Made by a program: the position numbers and the translations under genes
The notes under the pieces: model-generated
What the model saw: the letters and a program-made list of their open reading frames with translations, nothing else
What the model was told of the DNA's origin: nothing
The model's database searches: none
Shown: positions 21,190 to 33,307 of the stretch, piece by piece
Layout of the letters: every line of letters begins with the position of its first letter
Numbering within the stretch: the stretch's first letter is position 1
Assembly (NCBI RefSeq): GCF_963576675.1
Contig: NC_088918.1
Location: 39,341,501-39,405,500, forward strand
Reading direction: 5' to 3'
From: Euphorbia lathyris
Taxonomy: Eukaryota > Streptophyta > Magnoliopsida > Malpighiales > Euphorbiaceae
Length of the DNA stretch: 64,000 nt

Positions 21190-23835
21190 GACAAGGCAGG
21201 GGAACCCATGCTCCTTATGGAAGCCCATGTTGGGCATTCTGTACTAGGACAGTCTATTGAAATACAGTCTGTAATAGGTGAGAAAAAGTTGCAAATACTA
21301 ACAACAAAGGCGTTTGTTCCTGGTAATGGTACAACACTATCTCCATATGACTAATGCCTATTTGGCAAGCAACACAGTTTCATTCAACAAGTCATCAGAC
21401 AAAAAGTTAAATGTTCTTGACTCGGTGCACTTAGATGTTTATGGTCCCTTTGAATCCAAAACCTTGGGAGGTAACAAGTATTTTGTTACTTTTTTATGAT
21501 GCACAATGGAAGTTATGGGTGTACTTCCTAATAACAAAAGATCATGTATTTCAGTCGTTCTAGAATTTCCATGTCATGGTTGAAAGGGAGACTAACAAGA
21601 AATTGAAATTACTCTAGATGGATAACGGAGGTGAATACACGTCACGCGAGTTTGAGAACTATTTTTCCAAATATGAAATCCAACATGAGAAGACTATATC
21701 AGGTATCCCGTAGCACAATGGTGTGGCAGAAATGATGAATTGCACCATTATGAATGTCGGATGGATGCACAAGATGATTAAGTTACCTAAGTCGTTTTTG
21801 GGAAAAGTGACTGGTAAATCCTACTATGCCATTAACATGTCTCTATCCGTTGCTTTGTATTTGATATTCCAAAAAGAGTGTGGATTGGAAAACATGTTTG
21901 ATATCTCATTTGAAGGTGTTTGGTTGTAAGGCATTTGTTCATGTGCCTAAAGAGCATCGATCAAAGATTCATGATAAATCAATTCCTTGTATCTTTATTG
22001 GATACGAGGATGAACAGTTCGTTTACAAATTGTGGGACCAGAGAAGAAGAAATTCATTAGAAGCAGAGATGCAATCTTTCGAGAAAATTAGACTACAGAA
22101 GACTTCAAGAAAAATAAGAAGCCATAATTTATAATTGATGTCATTCCCAATAACATCCCTTCACCATCAAACAAAAGATGTACCAGTTCAATTCAATGAC
22201 GAATTATCAAAAGTGATAGGCAACATGAGCCAGAAGATACTAATGAGTAAGGGGCGAAAACCTACCCAACAAGAAGAAGCTGAACAACTCAAAAGATCTG
22301 CTAGAGATCGTCGATCGACATTAAAGTATCTTGCTTCTAATTATATTCTCCTTATTGGTGAGGGGTAGTCTGATTTTTTTTAGAAAGTTTTAATTCATAC
22401 AGACAAAGAATCTTATATATGAATTAGTTGAACTAGAGGAAGAAAAACATTGAAGAACAAATGAGTTTTCAAGCTCAAGCGAGATGGAAACTGGAAGCTG
22501 GTGAAGTATAATGCTTGTCTAGTATTGAAAGGTTTTCAACGGAAGAAAGGTATTGATTTCGACGAGTTCTTTTCTCTAGTGGTTAAAATGACCTATATTC
22601 GAGCAGTTTTAAGCTTGATAGCTAGTTTGAATCTCGAGCTTGAACAAATAGTCTTGGAAACAACATTCCTTCATGGTGATTTGAAGGAAGAATATACATG
22701 GAGAAACCAAAAGTATTTGAAGTGAAGAGAAAAGAACACATGATTTGCAAGCAGCAGAAGAGTATTTATGGGTTAAAATAAGCACCCAAACAGTGGTACA
22801 AAAAGTTTGATTCCTTCATGTTTAGTTATGGCTATAAGAAGACCCAGAGAGATCCATATGTCTGCTTCAAAAGATTTTCTGGTAACAAATTCATCATTTT
22901 ACTGTTATATGTTGATGATATGTTGATTGCGGGATAAGATGTTATATTAATTCGTAAACTAAATGGGCAATTATCATAGTGCTTTGACATGAAGGATTTA
23001 GGACCAGCACAACAAACTTTAGGTATAAGAATTGTTTGTGACAGAAACATTAAAAAGTTGTCATTGTCACAAGAAAAGTATGTTGAACGGGTACTAGAAC
23101 GTTTCAACATGTTGAATGCTAAAATATGGCAGAATTCCACTCTTTGATCATATAAAGTTGAGTGAGGAGTCATGTCCTACAACCAAAGAAGAGAAGGAAG
23201 ACATGAGAAATATTTCATACTCCTCTCTATTCGGGAGTTTGATTTGTGCAAGACCGAATATCACACATGTTGTTGGAGTTGTAAGTAGATTCATAGATAA
23301 TCTAGGAAGACAACAGTGGGAAGCTGTTAAATTGAGTCTTATATACTTGAAGGGAAGAATTAAGATGTGCTTATATTATGGAGAATCTGAACCAATCTTA
23401 GAAGGCTTCATTGACATTGACATGACAGGAGACATCGATCGTAGAAGGTCAAATTTGGGTTATGTATTTACATTTACTAGGGGAACAATCTCTTGGCAAT
23501 CGGAATTACAGAAATGTGATGCATTTAAGGCAGTGTATATTTCAGCTGCTGAAGCAGGTAAAAAAAAGATTTGGTTGAAAAGAATCTTTGAAGAATTGGA
23601 TCCAAAAGCAAGCAGACTGTATAGTATATTGTGATAGCCAAAGTGCCACCGACTTTAGCAAGAATACTATGCCTCATTTTCGAATGAATCACATTGATAT
23701 TCAGTATCACTAGATACACAGGCAACTGGAAAGAGGAAATTTTTATCTAGAGAAAATCCCTACAGAAAAGAACCTTTAAGATATGATAACCAAAGTGATT
23801 CCTCGAAAGAAGTTTGAGTTCTGCAATCTCGTCCT
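21190..23835 (+). pseudogene. Degenerate Ty1-copia pol
   Basis: Fragments in order: pre-integrase (21314-21499, with VHLDVYGPFE and LGGNKYFVTFL), integrase core (about 21615-21930: DNGGEYTSREFENY, then HNGVAE; the conserved Arg before DNGGEY is lost), VFGCKAFVHVPKEHRSK and IPCIFIGYEDE (21880-22040), reverse transcriptase (22440-23110; LLYVDDML near 22905), and RNase H (23116-23800; CDSQSATDFSKNT and a LTKVIPR-like end). Many stops and frameshifts. The order and motifs resemble the Tork/TNT1-type copia group, which is inference. It abuts the minus-strand relic on its left. Confidence 0.85.
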
Positions 23836-25311
23836 TTGAGAGATCTCTCCTTGCTTTTGTTTGTGACTTTATTATAATGCGTGGATCATCCCTCATGCCT
23901 CGTCTTCCCTTCGTGCTAAGGCTAAATCAAGTGTTGATTTAGTTTAGTTTCCTTCTCTTATTGAGTGACTTTTTCGATGTTAGAGGGATTTATTTTACCA
24001 GTGGAAGACATCAATAATGCTCCCAATTCCAATAGGTTGGGGTGACATATCTTGTCAGGATAACATAAGCTAAGGGCATGAGTTTCAATTAAAAAGCTTC
24101 TCAAGTATTCTTCTAATATTTGGAGGAGTGAGTTTGGAAGAAGTAAAATTTAATTTTTGCTTGTTTATTTATTTATTTCTTTGTATTTATCATATGGTGA
24201 TACTATACATATTTTGGTAATTCGTTTTTTTTTTTTTCATCTGTCAAAATTTGACATTTGCTGATGTTGGGAAAATCATCTAACAAAAATAGAATTATTT
24301 ATGAGATTAGAGAAAAATAGTTGGGGAGTTGAGAGTTTAAGGAATACTACATTTTGGAGTGTAAGATTATAAGGTGGGTATTTGAACCGTTTTCTAATAT
24401 ATATATATATATCAAATTCTTATATTTCTACCATTATTATTATTATTGGAGTTATTTTTAGTATCCGTAGGGTTTCCACACAAATCTACACGTCTCTGTA
24501 TTACTTTATTTTATTCTCATAATTTTATTATTACTCTATTTTAATTTATATACATTGTTTTATTTATTGGATTGGTTCTTACTATATAAATAAACCAATT
24601 CCACAAGAAAGTGACATTATCTATAAATATACCAATTTTATTGTATATCCAAAAATATACCAATTCCACAATATAGATTTTGCTTAACTATAAAAGAATA
24701 TATACACAAATTTTGCTTTAAATAGTATTTGACTGTTTAGATATATTGTCTTGCTAGTTTTTTTTTTTTTTTTTAATGGAGTCTTGCTACTTCTTAAATG
24801 TTAATTTTAGTGATCACCTAAAGTAATTTTTTTTTTAAGAAAATAAATATTTTACGTTTTTTTTTTTTTTGAAGAATTGCAGCAGATGACACAAATTAAG
24901 GTTAGTTTCTTTTGGAAAATAACTTCCTCGAGTCGAGTCTCTATAAAATGGAAAGTTATTTTCACTTATTTTCCAAAAATCTTCCTTTGACTAGGAAAAT
25001 AATTTCCTTGGACTTATTTTCTTTTTAAGCCACAAACACAATAAAATAAGAAAAATATTTTCAAGAAGAAACTTTTTTTTTTTATAACAAACAGACCATA
25101 AGTATTTACATTTTTGTTTGTGTCATTTTGTCTCTAATTTTTTATCTTTATTCTGAAGGTTCTTAAGTTTCAATTTTACAATTAAAACTTATTGAATTTA
25201 ATTTTTTTTTATTTTATTAATGTGTATTTAAAGGCGCACGAGTGTTGTTTATAGTAAAAAAATAAATAAATTTGTTAGCTCTATCATGTCATTTTATATT
25301 GCATAATACAG
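23836..25311. other. AT-rich region, no gene seen
   Basis: Possible 3' end of the copia relic up to about 24150, then AT-rich DNA with poly-T runs (24226, 24763, 24856, 25070) and a short (TA)n at about 24395. I found no ORF or motif to annotate. Confidence 0.6.
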
Positions 25312-25486
25312 TAAAGCTTCTATATAGGAATACTCTATATTGGAATAACCTCTATTTTATTATAAAAAAACTCGGTCCCAACTTGGTAATAACTTCTATG
25401 ATCAAACTCTATTTAGTAATAACCTCTCAATTGTTATACAAATAGTCCGGTTCCAAGTGTATTCTTATATAGAGGTTTTACTCTAA
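25312..25486. mobile_element. Small MITE
   Basis: About 175 bp with terminal inverted repeats AGTAAAGCTTCTATATAGGA and AGTAAAACCTCTATATAAGA, each followed by ATAC. It is non-coding. The family and target duplication are not certain. Confidence 0.65.
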
Positions 25487-25869
25487 TAATCATCTGTCAT
25501 CTGTGTTATGAATCTCAATAGATTTTATTTATAAAATTTAGTAATTCTTACTAGAATAGATTTGATATGGAAAAGGATCCAACGGCATTAATATGTGTGA
25601 ATTTTTTTAAAAAAAATTTAATGTGTTTTGCCTTCTTTTTGTTGATTTTAATTTGCATTATTTTATGAAGAATAAAACTGTAATTGCCTGGCCGAAAAAG
25701 AAAATAAAAACAAAAAGGAACAGGTTAGGAAAGTGAAAAGAGAGAACTTTGGTGTGGAGGTATAAATAATTACATAGAATTAGATGAAAGTTGCAACATG
25801 CCATGTGGGAGATGGATATCAAGTGGATTGCTTCTACATGTTATTATACGAAGAAAATCCTTTCTAACC
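25487..25869. other. AT-rich spacer
   Basis: Nothing recognisable on either strand. Confidence 0.5.
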
Positions 25870-26150
25870 GAAAAAAAAATCAAGAAGCCAGAAGCCTCAA
25901 ACAGGGTCTGCCTGCACGATCTTTATAAAGAAGAGAAGATAACAAGGTAGGAGCTGTCTGTAACACCGTAATACCTGGCGCCAGACCAATAGCAGAATGG
26001 GCAAGGAAATCCGCACACTTATTACACTCCATGTAGATGTGGCACCCCGTAATATTCTCAAACCGAGACATCAGGAATTTAATACACCGAATTAAAGCAC
26101 GAGCCGAGTGATGAAGAGGCGTATCTGAGTTAACAAAATCCTTTCTCTAG
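25870..26150 (-). pseudogene. LINE-derived RNase H fragment
   Basis: The minus strand encodes the C-terminal half of an L1-type RNase H (RVT_3): SARALIRCIKFLMSRFENI, then ECNKCADFLAHSAIG, the usual R-x-N-x-x-A-D-x-L-A motif with the His-containing end. No start or upstream catalytic part remains. Confidence 0.7.
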
Positions 26151-26679
26151 TAAAAAGAAATAGTTATCATTTTATTTGAAATAATATATTATATGGATTA
26201 AGAGAACTACACAACTGTAACGTTTTTTGCCGGTAAAGTCCTTACTTTTACTTAACTGGCTTAGTGCTGGCAGTCCGATTTCTTTTCCTTCAACCATGCA
26301 TGGCCTCTAGATCACCCGGGTGTCAAGTGATCCTAATTCAAAGTTTCAAGTCTTCCGTTATTATGCTATTGAATAACCACATCATCTCGAACCTTCTAAT
26401 TTATATACATACAAAGGCACTATTAATATGATTATTATATAAATATTATTTTTACGTATAATATTTTTTAATTGTAATCAATTAATTCTCTCATTAAAAT
26501 TTTAATGAAAGATTCAACTAGACATCAAAAGTGCTTCCGAACTCATTCTCTTTAAATAAGAATAATAATTAAAACTCGACATCAAAAGTAAAAGAATAAG
26601 TATAAATTTTTTTTCTCTCCTATTCGAGAACTCTAAGGTTTTTCTCTCATAGTCGAGAGTTTCTTTTCTTTTTATTTCC
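26151..26679. other. AT-rich spacer
   Basis: Low-complexity AT-rich DNA. The last 60 bases before 26680 resemble the leader of the LINE ORF1 relic that follows. Confidence 0.5.
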
Positions 26680-27640
26680 ATGACTTTGATGGACCATCTC
26701 CTTTCTAAACTATCACTACATGATGACGAAGATGATGAATTCGTGCTTGAGAAACTGGATGGTGATCCACGATCAGACTTCTTAAAACTTAGCTTGGTCG
26801 GCCATTTTCTCAATGAGAATCCGATTAGTTTTATCACTATAAAGAAAAGGATGGGCATCCTTCGGCTTTCGGGCAAAGGACTTTGTGTTAAGGAGATTGG
26901 GGAGCAACATTTGCTATTGTAGTTTTTTAGGGAAGTCGGCCTGCGTAAGGTGTTTGATGAAGAGCATTGGTTCGTTGAAAATATAATGATGATTCTCCAG
27001 CGCATCCGTGTTGTGGTCCACTTTCAAATTCATATCGTTCATGCACTCATTTGGATCGTAATCGATGATCTTCCAATGGAGTTTATGTTTGAATATGTGG
27101 GGGAGTTCACTGAATATTACCCCAACAACAACTCATGCATTTGCCATTCTTATATATGAATTCGTGTTCGTATTCCATTGAAATGGTGGAAGATGATTAA
27201 GGTTTCCAATGGTTCTAGTAGCATTGTCCAGTTCAGATACAAGTGTATCTCGCTTTGTTGTTTCATCAATGGCCGGCTTGACCATACCAAAGCTTTTGTA
27301 AGTACGTTGGCGATCATGATTTCTGTCAGGTGCTGAAGGAGTGGGAACATTGGCTCAAAGCGGCGAGGGTGGAAATGGCAGTGGCGCCAAGCATTGGTTG
27401 CTAAACCCTGATGAAATTGACGTGGCACTTGTTTCTATGGAAATTAATGATGATTCGGTGGGACCATCTTTGAAATCTGGGAGGAGTGATCATGTCAAAT
27501 CTGATTTAGTGGTTCTCACCAATAAGGAAGCTTTCATTTATTTTATCTGTGCCATTAATAATAGAATTGTCTCTACCTCCACTCACCTGGAAATGACAGT
27601 GGCACCGAGCATTGGTTGTGAAATCTTAACAAAATTGATG
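26680..27640 (+). pseudogene. LINE ORF1-like (DUF4283) relic
   Basis: Starts MTLMDHLLSKLSLHDDED. The frames 26680-26922 and 26950-27159 contain LVGHFLNENPISF, GKGLCVKEIGEQ, DLPMEFM and YYPNNNSCICHSYI, the DUF4283 nucleic-acid-binding domain of plant L1 ORF1 proteins. Past the stop near 27159 come degenerate KWWKMIKVSNGSSSIVQF and a zinc-knuckle region with lost cysteines. Several stops and frame changes; the reverse strand ORF at 26514-27005 is a shadow. Confidence 0.7.
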
Positions 27641-27800
27641 TGACACATACTTCTGTGGTAACAAATGCTGATTCGGTGGGACCACCTTTGAAATCTAGGA
27701 GGAGTCAAAATTCTAAATCTGATTCAATAGATCCCACCAATAAGGAAGCTTCCAATTGTGTTGTGCGTGTCAATTAATAACAGAATTATCTCTACCTCTA
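27371..27800 (+). repeat. About 220-bp imperfect tandem duplication
   Basis: GGAAATGGCAGTGGCGCC near 27370 recurs as GGAAATGACAGTGGCACC near 27590. GATTCGGTGGGACCA, CCCACCAATAAGGAAGCTT-like and AATAGAATTGTCTC-like words recur at the same ~220-base offset. It lies in the 3' part of the LINE ORF1 relic. Confidence 0.7.
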
Positions 27801-28327
27801 TTAAAGTTGGTGTGGACATCGACCTTATGGATATTGTTGCTAAGGATCTCTATGATGAATGCAAACATATAAAAGTATCATACTTTCATTCATTGTTGAA
27901 AATCTCGACTCGGTAAAGTGTTAGGTAGTGGAAGAAACGAAATCATTATGAAGTCATGAAAAATGATACGAATGTGTAACTTAATCATTTCTATTTCTTT
28001 CATTCTATATTTATTATTTTCACTTTTTCCATTTTTAGAAAGTAATTTAAATTTTTAAATTGCAAAATGCCGCGTGTACAAAAGTCACATTTGTATTAAT
28101 TCTAAAATTTACTCAATGATAATCGATAAGTTGAGATTTTATTGGGAGGACATAGTCTTTTCAAGGATTCTCACACATTGATTGACATATGTGCTAAATG
28201 TTAATATAGGAGTTATGTGTCAGCTAATGTTTAGGGATCTTAAGAGAACCCGATCCTCTCAATAAAATTCATAATAATTAAAAATTAGAATTAGTGATAT
28301 GCTTCTAAAATAATTTGATGATGTGAT
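27801..28327. other. AT-rich spacer
   Basis: No gene or repeat recognised. Confidence 0.5.
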
Positions 28328-28374
28328 TATTATTTTTTTTTTGAAAGATAATACGAACTTTATTAAGTGGGGGA

Positions 28375-28935
28375 CATATCCTGAGATAGGATATTGTTAA
28401 TGAATACAGAAACATAGTAATGAATAAAAGAATTAGCATAGGAACGGGCTTGTCGTGCCAATGCATGAGTTGCACCATTCGCTAATCTTAAAACAAAAGC
28501 CACCGAACAAGTTGGGTGTTTATAAATCAATAATCAGATCTCATCAATCACCGCACCATATTCCGTAAGATCTTGATTTCTCTTCCTAATATTATCGACC
28601 ACAACCTTTGTGTCTGTCTCGAACTCGATGTTGCAAAAACCTTGCGTAATCGCTCATTCCATACTTGATTTTAGTGCTAGTGCATCTGCCAATTTTGCTG
28701 GCATCACTCCTGTCATAACAGAAATAAAACCAGCAATAAACTTTCCTTCAGCATCCCTCAGGATTGCACCTGCACTCACAGCTCCTTCCTCCACGAATAT
28801 AGTCGTGTCAGTATTACCCTTGACGTTCCCTGCTCTCGGTTTAATCCAACGCCCACGAATATGCTCGCCCCCTATCCCCACTTCACGTCCATTCAAACAT
28901 TTGCCTCTCTCTCTCTCTCTCTCTCTTTGTTGCAA
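28375..28935 (-). pseudogene. LINE RNase H domain
   Basis: GRWIKPRAGNVKGNTDTTIF, then GAILRDAEGKFIAGF and ADALALKSSME, then after an in-frame TGA the rest of the domain (EFETDTKVVVDNI, LANGATHALARQA), ending ILSQDMSPT before TAA TAA and the A-tail. The frame upstream of the domain is a (CT)n-derived run (28903-28926). At least two internal stops. Confidence 0.8.
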
Positions 28936-29313
28936 TATTTAATACATGTTTGCTAACTTTAGTATCAGTTCCGCCTGCCCCCCTACCTCCTTCAGTCAGC
29001 AACCTTTGTCTCGCCCCCCGCCTCTCTTTGCCATTTTATTTCTTTCCCTCATCCCCACTGCACCTCCCGATACCCTCCCCCGCTGATGATCTGCAACAAT
29101 TTGGGATTTCCAATTGCTGAAGGGAAAAACAACAGTAGCAGCCCCACTATTTTCCTCAACTCAAGCTGCTATCAAAATGACAGCAGCAGCGACACTGGGA
29201 ACTTCCCCAGTAGAGGCTGCTATCAAAATGACAAAAGCATCATCACCATTTTGACCCTTCTTCTCATCCCCGCCACCTTCATTCTGGTGCGTTTACCAAC
29301 TGTAAGCTTCCTC

Positions 29314-30330
29314 TCATTCCCCCATAAATTTATGTATCGACCAAATAGCTTCCCTAGGAGTTTGAGATGTGTTATTCCAGCATTTCTCATTCCGAGCTTG
29401 CCACACTGCCCATAGTACACCTGCACTATCTTTGATAGTAGATTCACTTGAATTTCTACACAAATACAACACCCAGTCTTCAATCCTTTCCCATTCCTCT
29501 CCCGGTGGTTCTAATCCAGCAACTGACCAACATTGTCTAGCAAATTCACACCCGGTAAATAAATGCCACCTATGTTTAATGCCACTGGGACACATTAAGC
29601 ATGTAATTGGGATATTCACCCTTCTTGTCTTTTCCCTAAATTCCAGCAATAAAGGGGAATGATCCGAATAAGCCGTTACTAGGTTAGACAGTTTATAGTT
29701 TTGATAGTTATTGCACCAATTATGGGACTCGAACGCTCTATCCAGCTTCTCTCTGACACATAGGCGCGTCCCTTTTCCCCTATCCCATGTGAATGGGCTA
29801 CCTCTCATTCTTAACTCAAATAGATTGCTTGTCCGGACAACCTCATCGAACTGATTAATTAAGTGATGTGGATATAGAGGACCACCAACCTTCTCGGTCT
29901 GGTGTAAGATGCAGTTAAAATCTCCAATTACAACCCATGGTATAGGACTGTGGTCAGATAACCATTTCAGCAATTTCCAAGACTCCTTATGTCGGTTTCG
30001 ATCTGCAAAACCGTAGAAACCGATCAATCGCCATTCCTCCCCTTTTCCTTCCCGAATAGTAACCTCAATATGATGATCTGAGTAAGTCCGAAGACTAACT
30101 TCATCCTTCTTCTTCCACATCATTGATAACCCTCCACTATGTCCTCTTGCATCTATAGCGAAACACCCTTCAAAATTGAACTTCTTACTCAAACCTTCAA
30201 TATGAACTCTATCAACTAACGTTTCAATTAAAAATACAATTGACGGAATGTGAGCCTTCAACTACTTCCCCAACGAATTAACTGCCCTGGGGTTTCCCAA
30301 ACCTCGACAGTTCCAGCTTAGACAACTCAT
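29314..30330 (-). pseudogene. LINE ORF2: endonuclease fused to zf-RVT
   Basis: Begins MSCLSWNCRGLGNPRAVNSL at 30330, the signature start of plant L1 apurinic-type endonuclease. A TAG at 30262-30264 breaks it, after which 30261-29314 is open for 315 residues: FLIETLVDR, GFYGFADRN, WVVIGDFNCILH, RGSPFTWDR and SDHSPLLLEF. Near 29600 the sequence passes in frame from the endonuclease end to the reverse-transcriptase zinc-binding domain (CLMCPSGIKHRWHLFTGCEF, RQCW, VLWAVWQARNEKCW). The loss of the RT domain in frame is an internal deletion or template jump. Confidence 0.8.
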
Positions 30331-30563
30331 GATGCCCGACGGACCTGCTCACCAGGTCGCGCTGTTTCAATATTACCAAAGGGGACTTGATCTTGTGCTT
30401 GTTTAGAAGAATCCACCTCCCTAAGAACACTACTTTCTGCTGCATTTTTTAGTTGCTCATTTGGCCCATCTACCTCTGCCCTTCTTCTTTTTCGGTCCTC
30501 CAATAGGGCCATTTCAGCTTCCTCTACTAGTGCAGTATCCTCTAACTGCGCATACTTTACCAT
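30327..30563 (-). CDS. Short LINE ORF1 remnant (78 aa)
   Basis: Glu/Arg-rich, MVKYAQLEDTALVEEAEMAL onward, with no DUF4283 domain. It follows a CT-rich leader. The stop TGA overlaps the ORF2 ATG as ATGA (30330-30327), the usual stop-start coupling between LINE ORFs. Probably the ends of a longer ORF1 after internal deletion. Confidence 0.55.
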   Translation of the reverse strand: MVKYAQLEDTALVEEAEMALLEDRKRRRAEVDGPNEQLKNAAESSVLREVDSSKQAQDQVPFGNIETARPGEQVRRAS

Positions 30564-30776
30564 TTACCTTCAAACTTTAGAAGAGGAAATCCAATTTAGA
30601 AGAAGAAGTTATTTGTATGGAGAACAAGAAAAAGAACAGACCCAATGCTTACGAATTTGAACAATTAAGGAGAAAATCAAGAAGAAGAACACTAAAAATT
30701 GATTTCAGATGAATTAGAGTTTAACTGAAATGAAAATAAAGGAAAAGAAGAACGCAAATCCAAATTGACTAACAAA

Positions 30777-30945
30777 ATCTTCATGAGAGTCTAACGGCAG
30801 GGACTAAACAGTTCACTAAGAAAAACGTTAGGGACTAAACAGTTCATCGAAAAAAAAGTTAGGGACTTTATCATGTGTTTTTTAAAATACAGGGACTAAA
30901 CAGTGTGTTTGTCAAAATATAGGGACTAATAAATTAATTACCCTT
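30777..30945 (-). repeat. Short tandem repeats with AGTCCCT core
   Basis: Five loosely spaced copies of GGGACTAAACAGTTC-like sequence (plus strand near 30795, 30829, 30861, 30892, 30921), immediately upstream of the LINE leader on its own strand. They could be part of the LINE 5' end or an unrelated MITE end. Confidence 0.5.
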
Positions 30946-31021
30946 AAAAAAAAGAATATGTTGTTTGTTAAACCAAAAACTATATAATGGAATGAGAATG
31001 AGGATGGAAAGAAGATGAAGA

Positions 31022-31165
31022 TTAGCTTTAATTTTACCGGTTGCAACTGTATCAGTAGAAAGAACATTTTCAGTAATGAATGGTGAAAACTCGACTATTG
31101 AGATAGAAACATTTCATAGAATTGATAATGAAAAAATATTCAAGACTTTCATAATATGAAATCTC
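31022..31165 (+). pseudogene. hAT transposase C-terminal fragment
   Basis: 31022 onward reads LALILPVATVSVERTFSVMN, the hAT dimerisation motif (LP-V-AT-SVER-FS-M), followed by degenerate sequence ending near IFKTFIIMKSRK in a shifted frame. Only this end survives. Confidence 0.7.
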
Positions 31166-31170
31166 GTAAA

Positions 31171-32462
31171 CAACAATTGTGGAAGATATTAATTTATACA
31201 ATTTATATTTATATATTATAATTGAAATAATTTATTTATATTGATTTTTTAGAAACTTATTATTTACATATACATAGTTTACTTTATTATTTACATACAT
31301 AGTTTGGGCTACTAGTACATATTATATTAGTATAATTATAGGTAATTAAGAAAGTGAAATTGTAACGAATTAGGAAAAGAAGAAGAAAGGAAAATGAGAA
31401 ATGAAGGCAAAATGATTGTAAAGATTAGGTCAAGCTTTGCTTTAATGGCAGATCAGATCTTACCCAATTCTGGTTTCCTTTCCATTTTAGGGATAGAATC
31501 CTTCTAACTTCTTCTATATTTACTTTTTTTTATTTGCTATTATAACTATCAAATCATATTTTTCTTGTGTTTTATCAATTTGATATATATCTAAGTAAAA
31601 TTTCCAGTAAACAATCTTCCAAGTATTTACTCATATATGTACTACACTTGGTTTTGTCCGACGTCGTTTTTAACTTATATATTGAAGTCTTTTTGCCCAC
31701 ATCATTTCAAACTAAACTCCTATTTTTAACTACGGCTATAAATCACTTCTGTGGCTCATGAACTCTTCGGTGTTCGATTCAATAAAAGTTTGATCGTGTT
31801 TGGTCCGATTTATAAAAAAAATCAAGCTTGAACACGGTGAAGCTCGCTCGAAAGTTCCCGAACATGTTCGATTATAGGTTCATGAACAAATTTAATTATA
31901 ATGTTTACCAACACGCTCGTGAGCAAGCTTGGTCCTATTATAATAAAAAAAAAGTTATATAAGTTCTTATATTTTGCCTATAAGGATGACAATTATCGGG
32001 TAGTATCATGTTCGTACCGTGTCAATTATTAGATGAGTAATATTTTGTGTGTAATCATATCAACCTAATTGAGTTAGCGTCAATTCTTGTCATATTGTGA
32101 GTCACGTTCACGTATAAATTTATTATGTACTTACGTCAATAATGACATTTAAAAATATAGAAGAATTTAGTAATATTTTTAATATTTTATGTCATTTTTG
32201 GATTAGCAGCTTATTCCCGATCATCCAAAAATCCGCTAATAACATATTGGATTTACATGTAAAAAATGGAAAGTCCTAGTTTGTGTTTGCAATGCATGTA
32301 ATAATTATAATTTGGTTACCTTTATTAATTAAATAGACATGTAAGATATGAGAGAATATGATAATAATTGTAAATGTTAGGTTTAGAGTATCTCCAATAG
32401 ACCATTAGTCCACTCTCTAAAAATAATATAAACAATGGACTCTTATTGACTTGAGGAGTGAC
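31171..32462. other. AT-rich region, no gene seen
   Basis: AT-rich DNA. 31740-31930 contains repeated GAACATGTTCGA- and GCTCGTGAGC-like words suggestive of an old MITE, but I could not define its ends. Confidence 0.5.
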
Positions 32463-32465
32463 TAA

Positions 32466-33302
32466 GGGGGCGTTTGTTTCGGGATTTCAAGAAAGAGTAT
32501 GGAAAATAGGAGGTTTCATTCATTTTGTTAATGTTTGTTTTATTAATCTAATTATCCCTTTTAATTTTTTTTAGTTTTGTATTTACCCATAACTCCTCTA
32601 ATCTCATTCCCCAACCCTCTAAAGTTTTTCATTCCCTTTCCCCTCTTTTACTGATTTGAATATCAACTCTCCTTATAAAATTCTACTTTAGTCTCTATTA
32701 TGTTTTAAAGTTTTACTTTGCTCTATTTTTTTCCCTCAAAAAATATTTTTGACTAAATTTTACTTTTTTTATTTTTGTTTTGATCTTTATATTTATTTAT
32801 TTATATTTTCTATCCCTAGATTAATTTCACTTTTAATTCTTATACTTGTTTATTTTTACTTTTTTTGTCCTGAAAAATAATTTTGACAAATATTTTTCTT
32901 TTATCATATTATTTTGTTTAGTATTTATTTTTTATTATTTTAAAATGATTATTTTAAAAAAAATAGAATGTTTATGTATTTGCTTTAATTTATTTTATTT
33001 TAGTTTCCTCTGTTTCATCGTCTTTTGATTTTAATGGTTGAATAAATTGATTTTTATTCTTATATTTACATGTGATTAATTTATTAATACAGACACATGT
33101 ATGTACAGAAATTGTTGTTAAAAACATAACTCTGATTTATACCTCATTTGAACCAAACAGCCACAAAGGGAATCGGGGGTATATCATTCCCTTTATGGAA
33201 CTGAAACAAACAGACAAAGGAATTCAAGGTCATTCCATTCATTTCTTCTTATTTCTGTTTCTTGATTTCATTCCTTTACGGCTGCGAGAACCGAACGCCT
33301 TG
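32466..33302. mobile_element. Tourist-like MITE
   Basis: Ends are GGGGGCGTTTGTTTCGGG on the left and CCGAACGCCTTG on the right (reverse complement CAAGGCGTTCGG), flanked by TAA at 32463-32465 and 33303-33305. A 3-bp TAA duplication and GGCGTTTG-type ends fit PIF/Harbinger-derived MITEs. The inside is T-rich and non-coding. Confidence 0.55.
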
Positions 33303-33307
33303 TAAAA

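Larger units (their letters stand above)
28328..30760 (-). mobile_element. L1-type LINE lacking reverse transcriptase
   Basis: Read on the minus strand: leader from about 30760, small ORF1 (30563-30327), endonuclease ORF2 start (30330), then a direct jump to the RT zinc-binding domain (to 29314), a low-complexity linker, RNase H (about 28880-28375), a TAA stop and an A-tail (plus-strand T run 28331-28341). About 1.5-2 kb that would encode the reverse transcriptase is absent. No target duplication was recognised. Confidence 0.8.
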
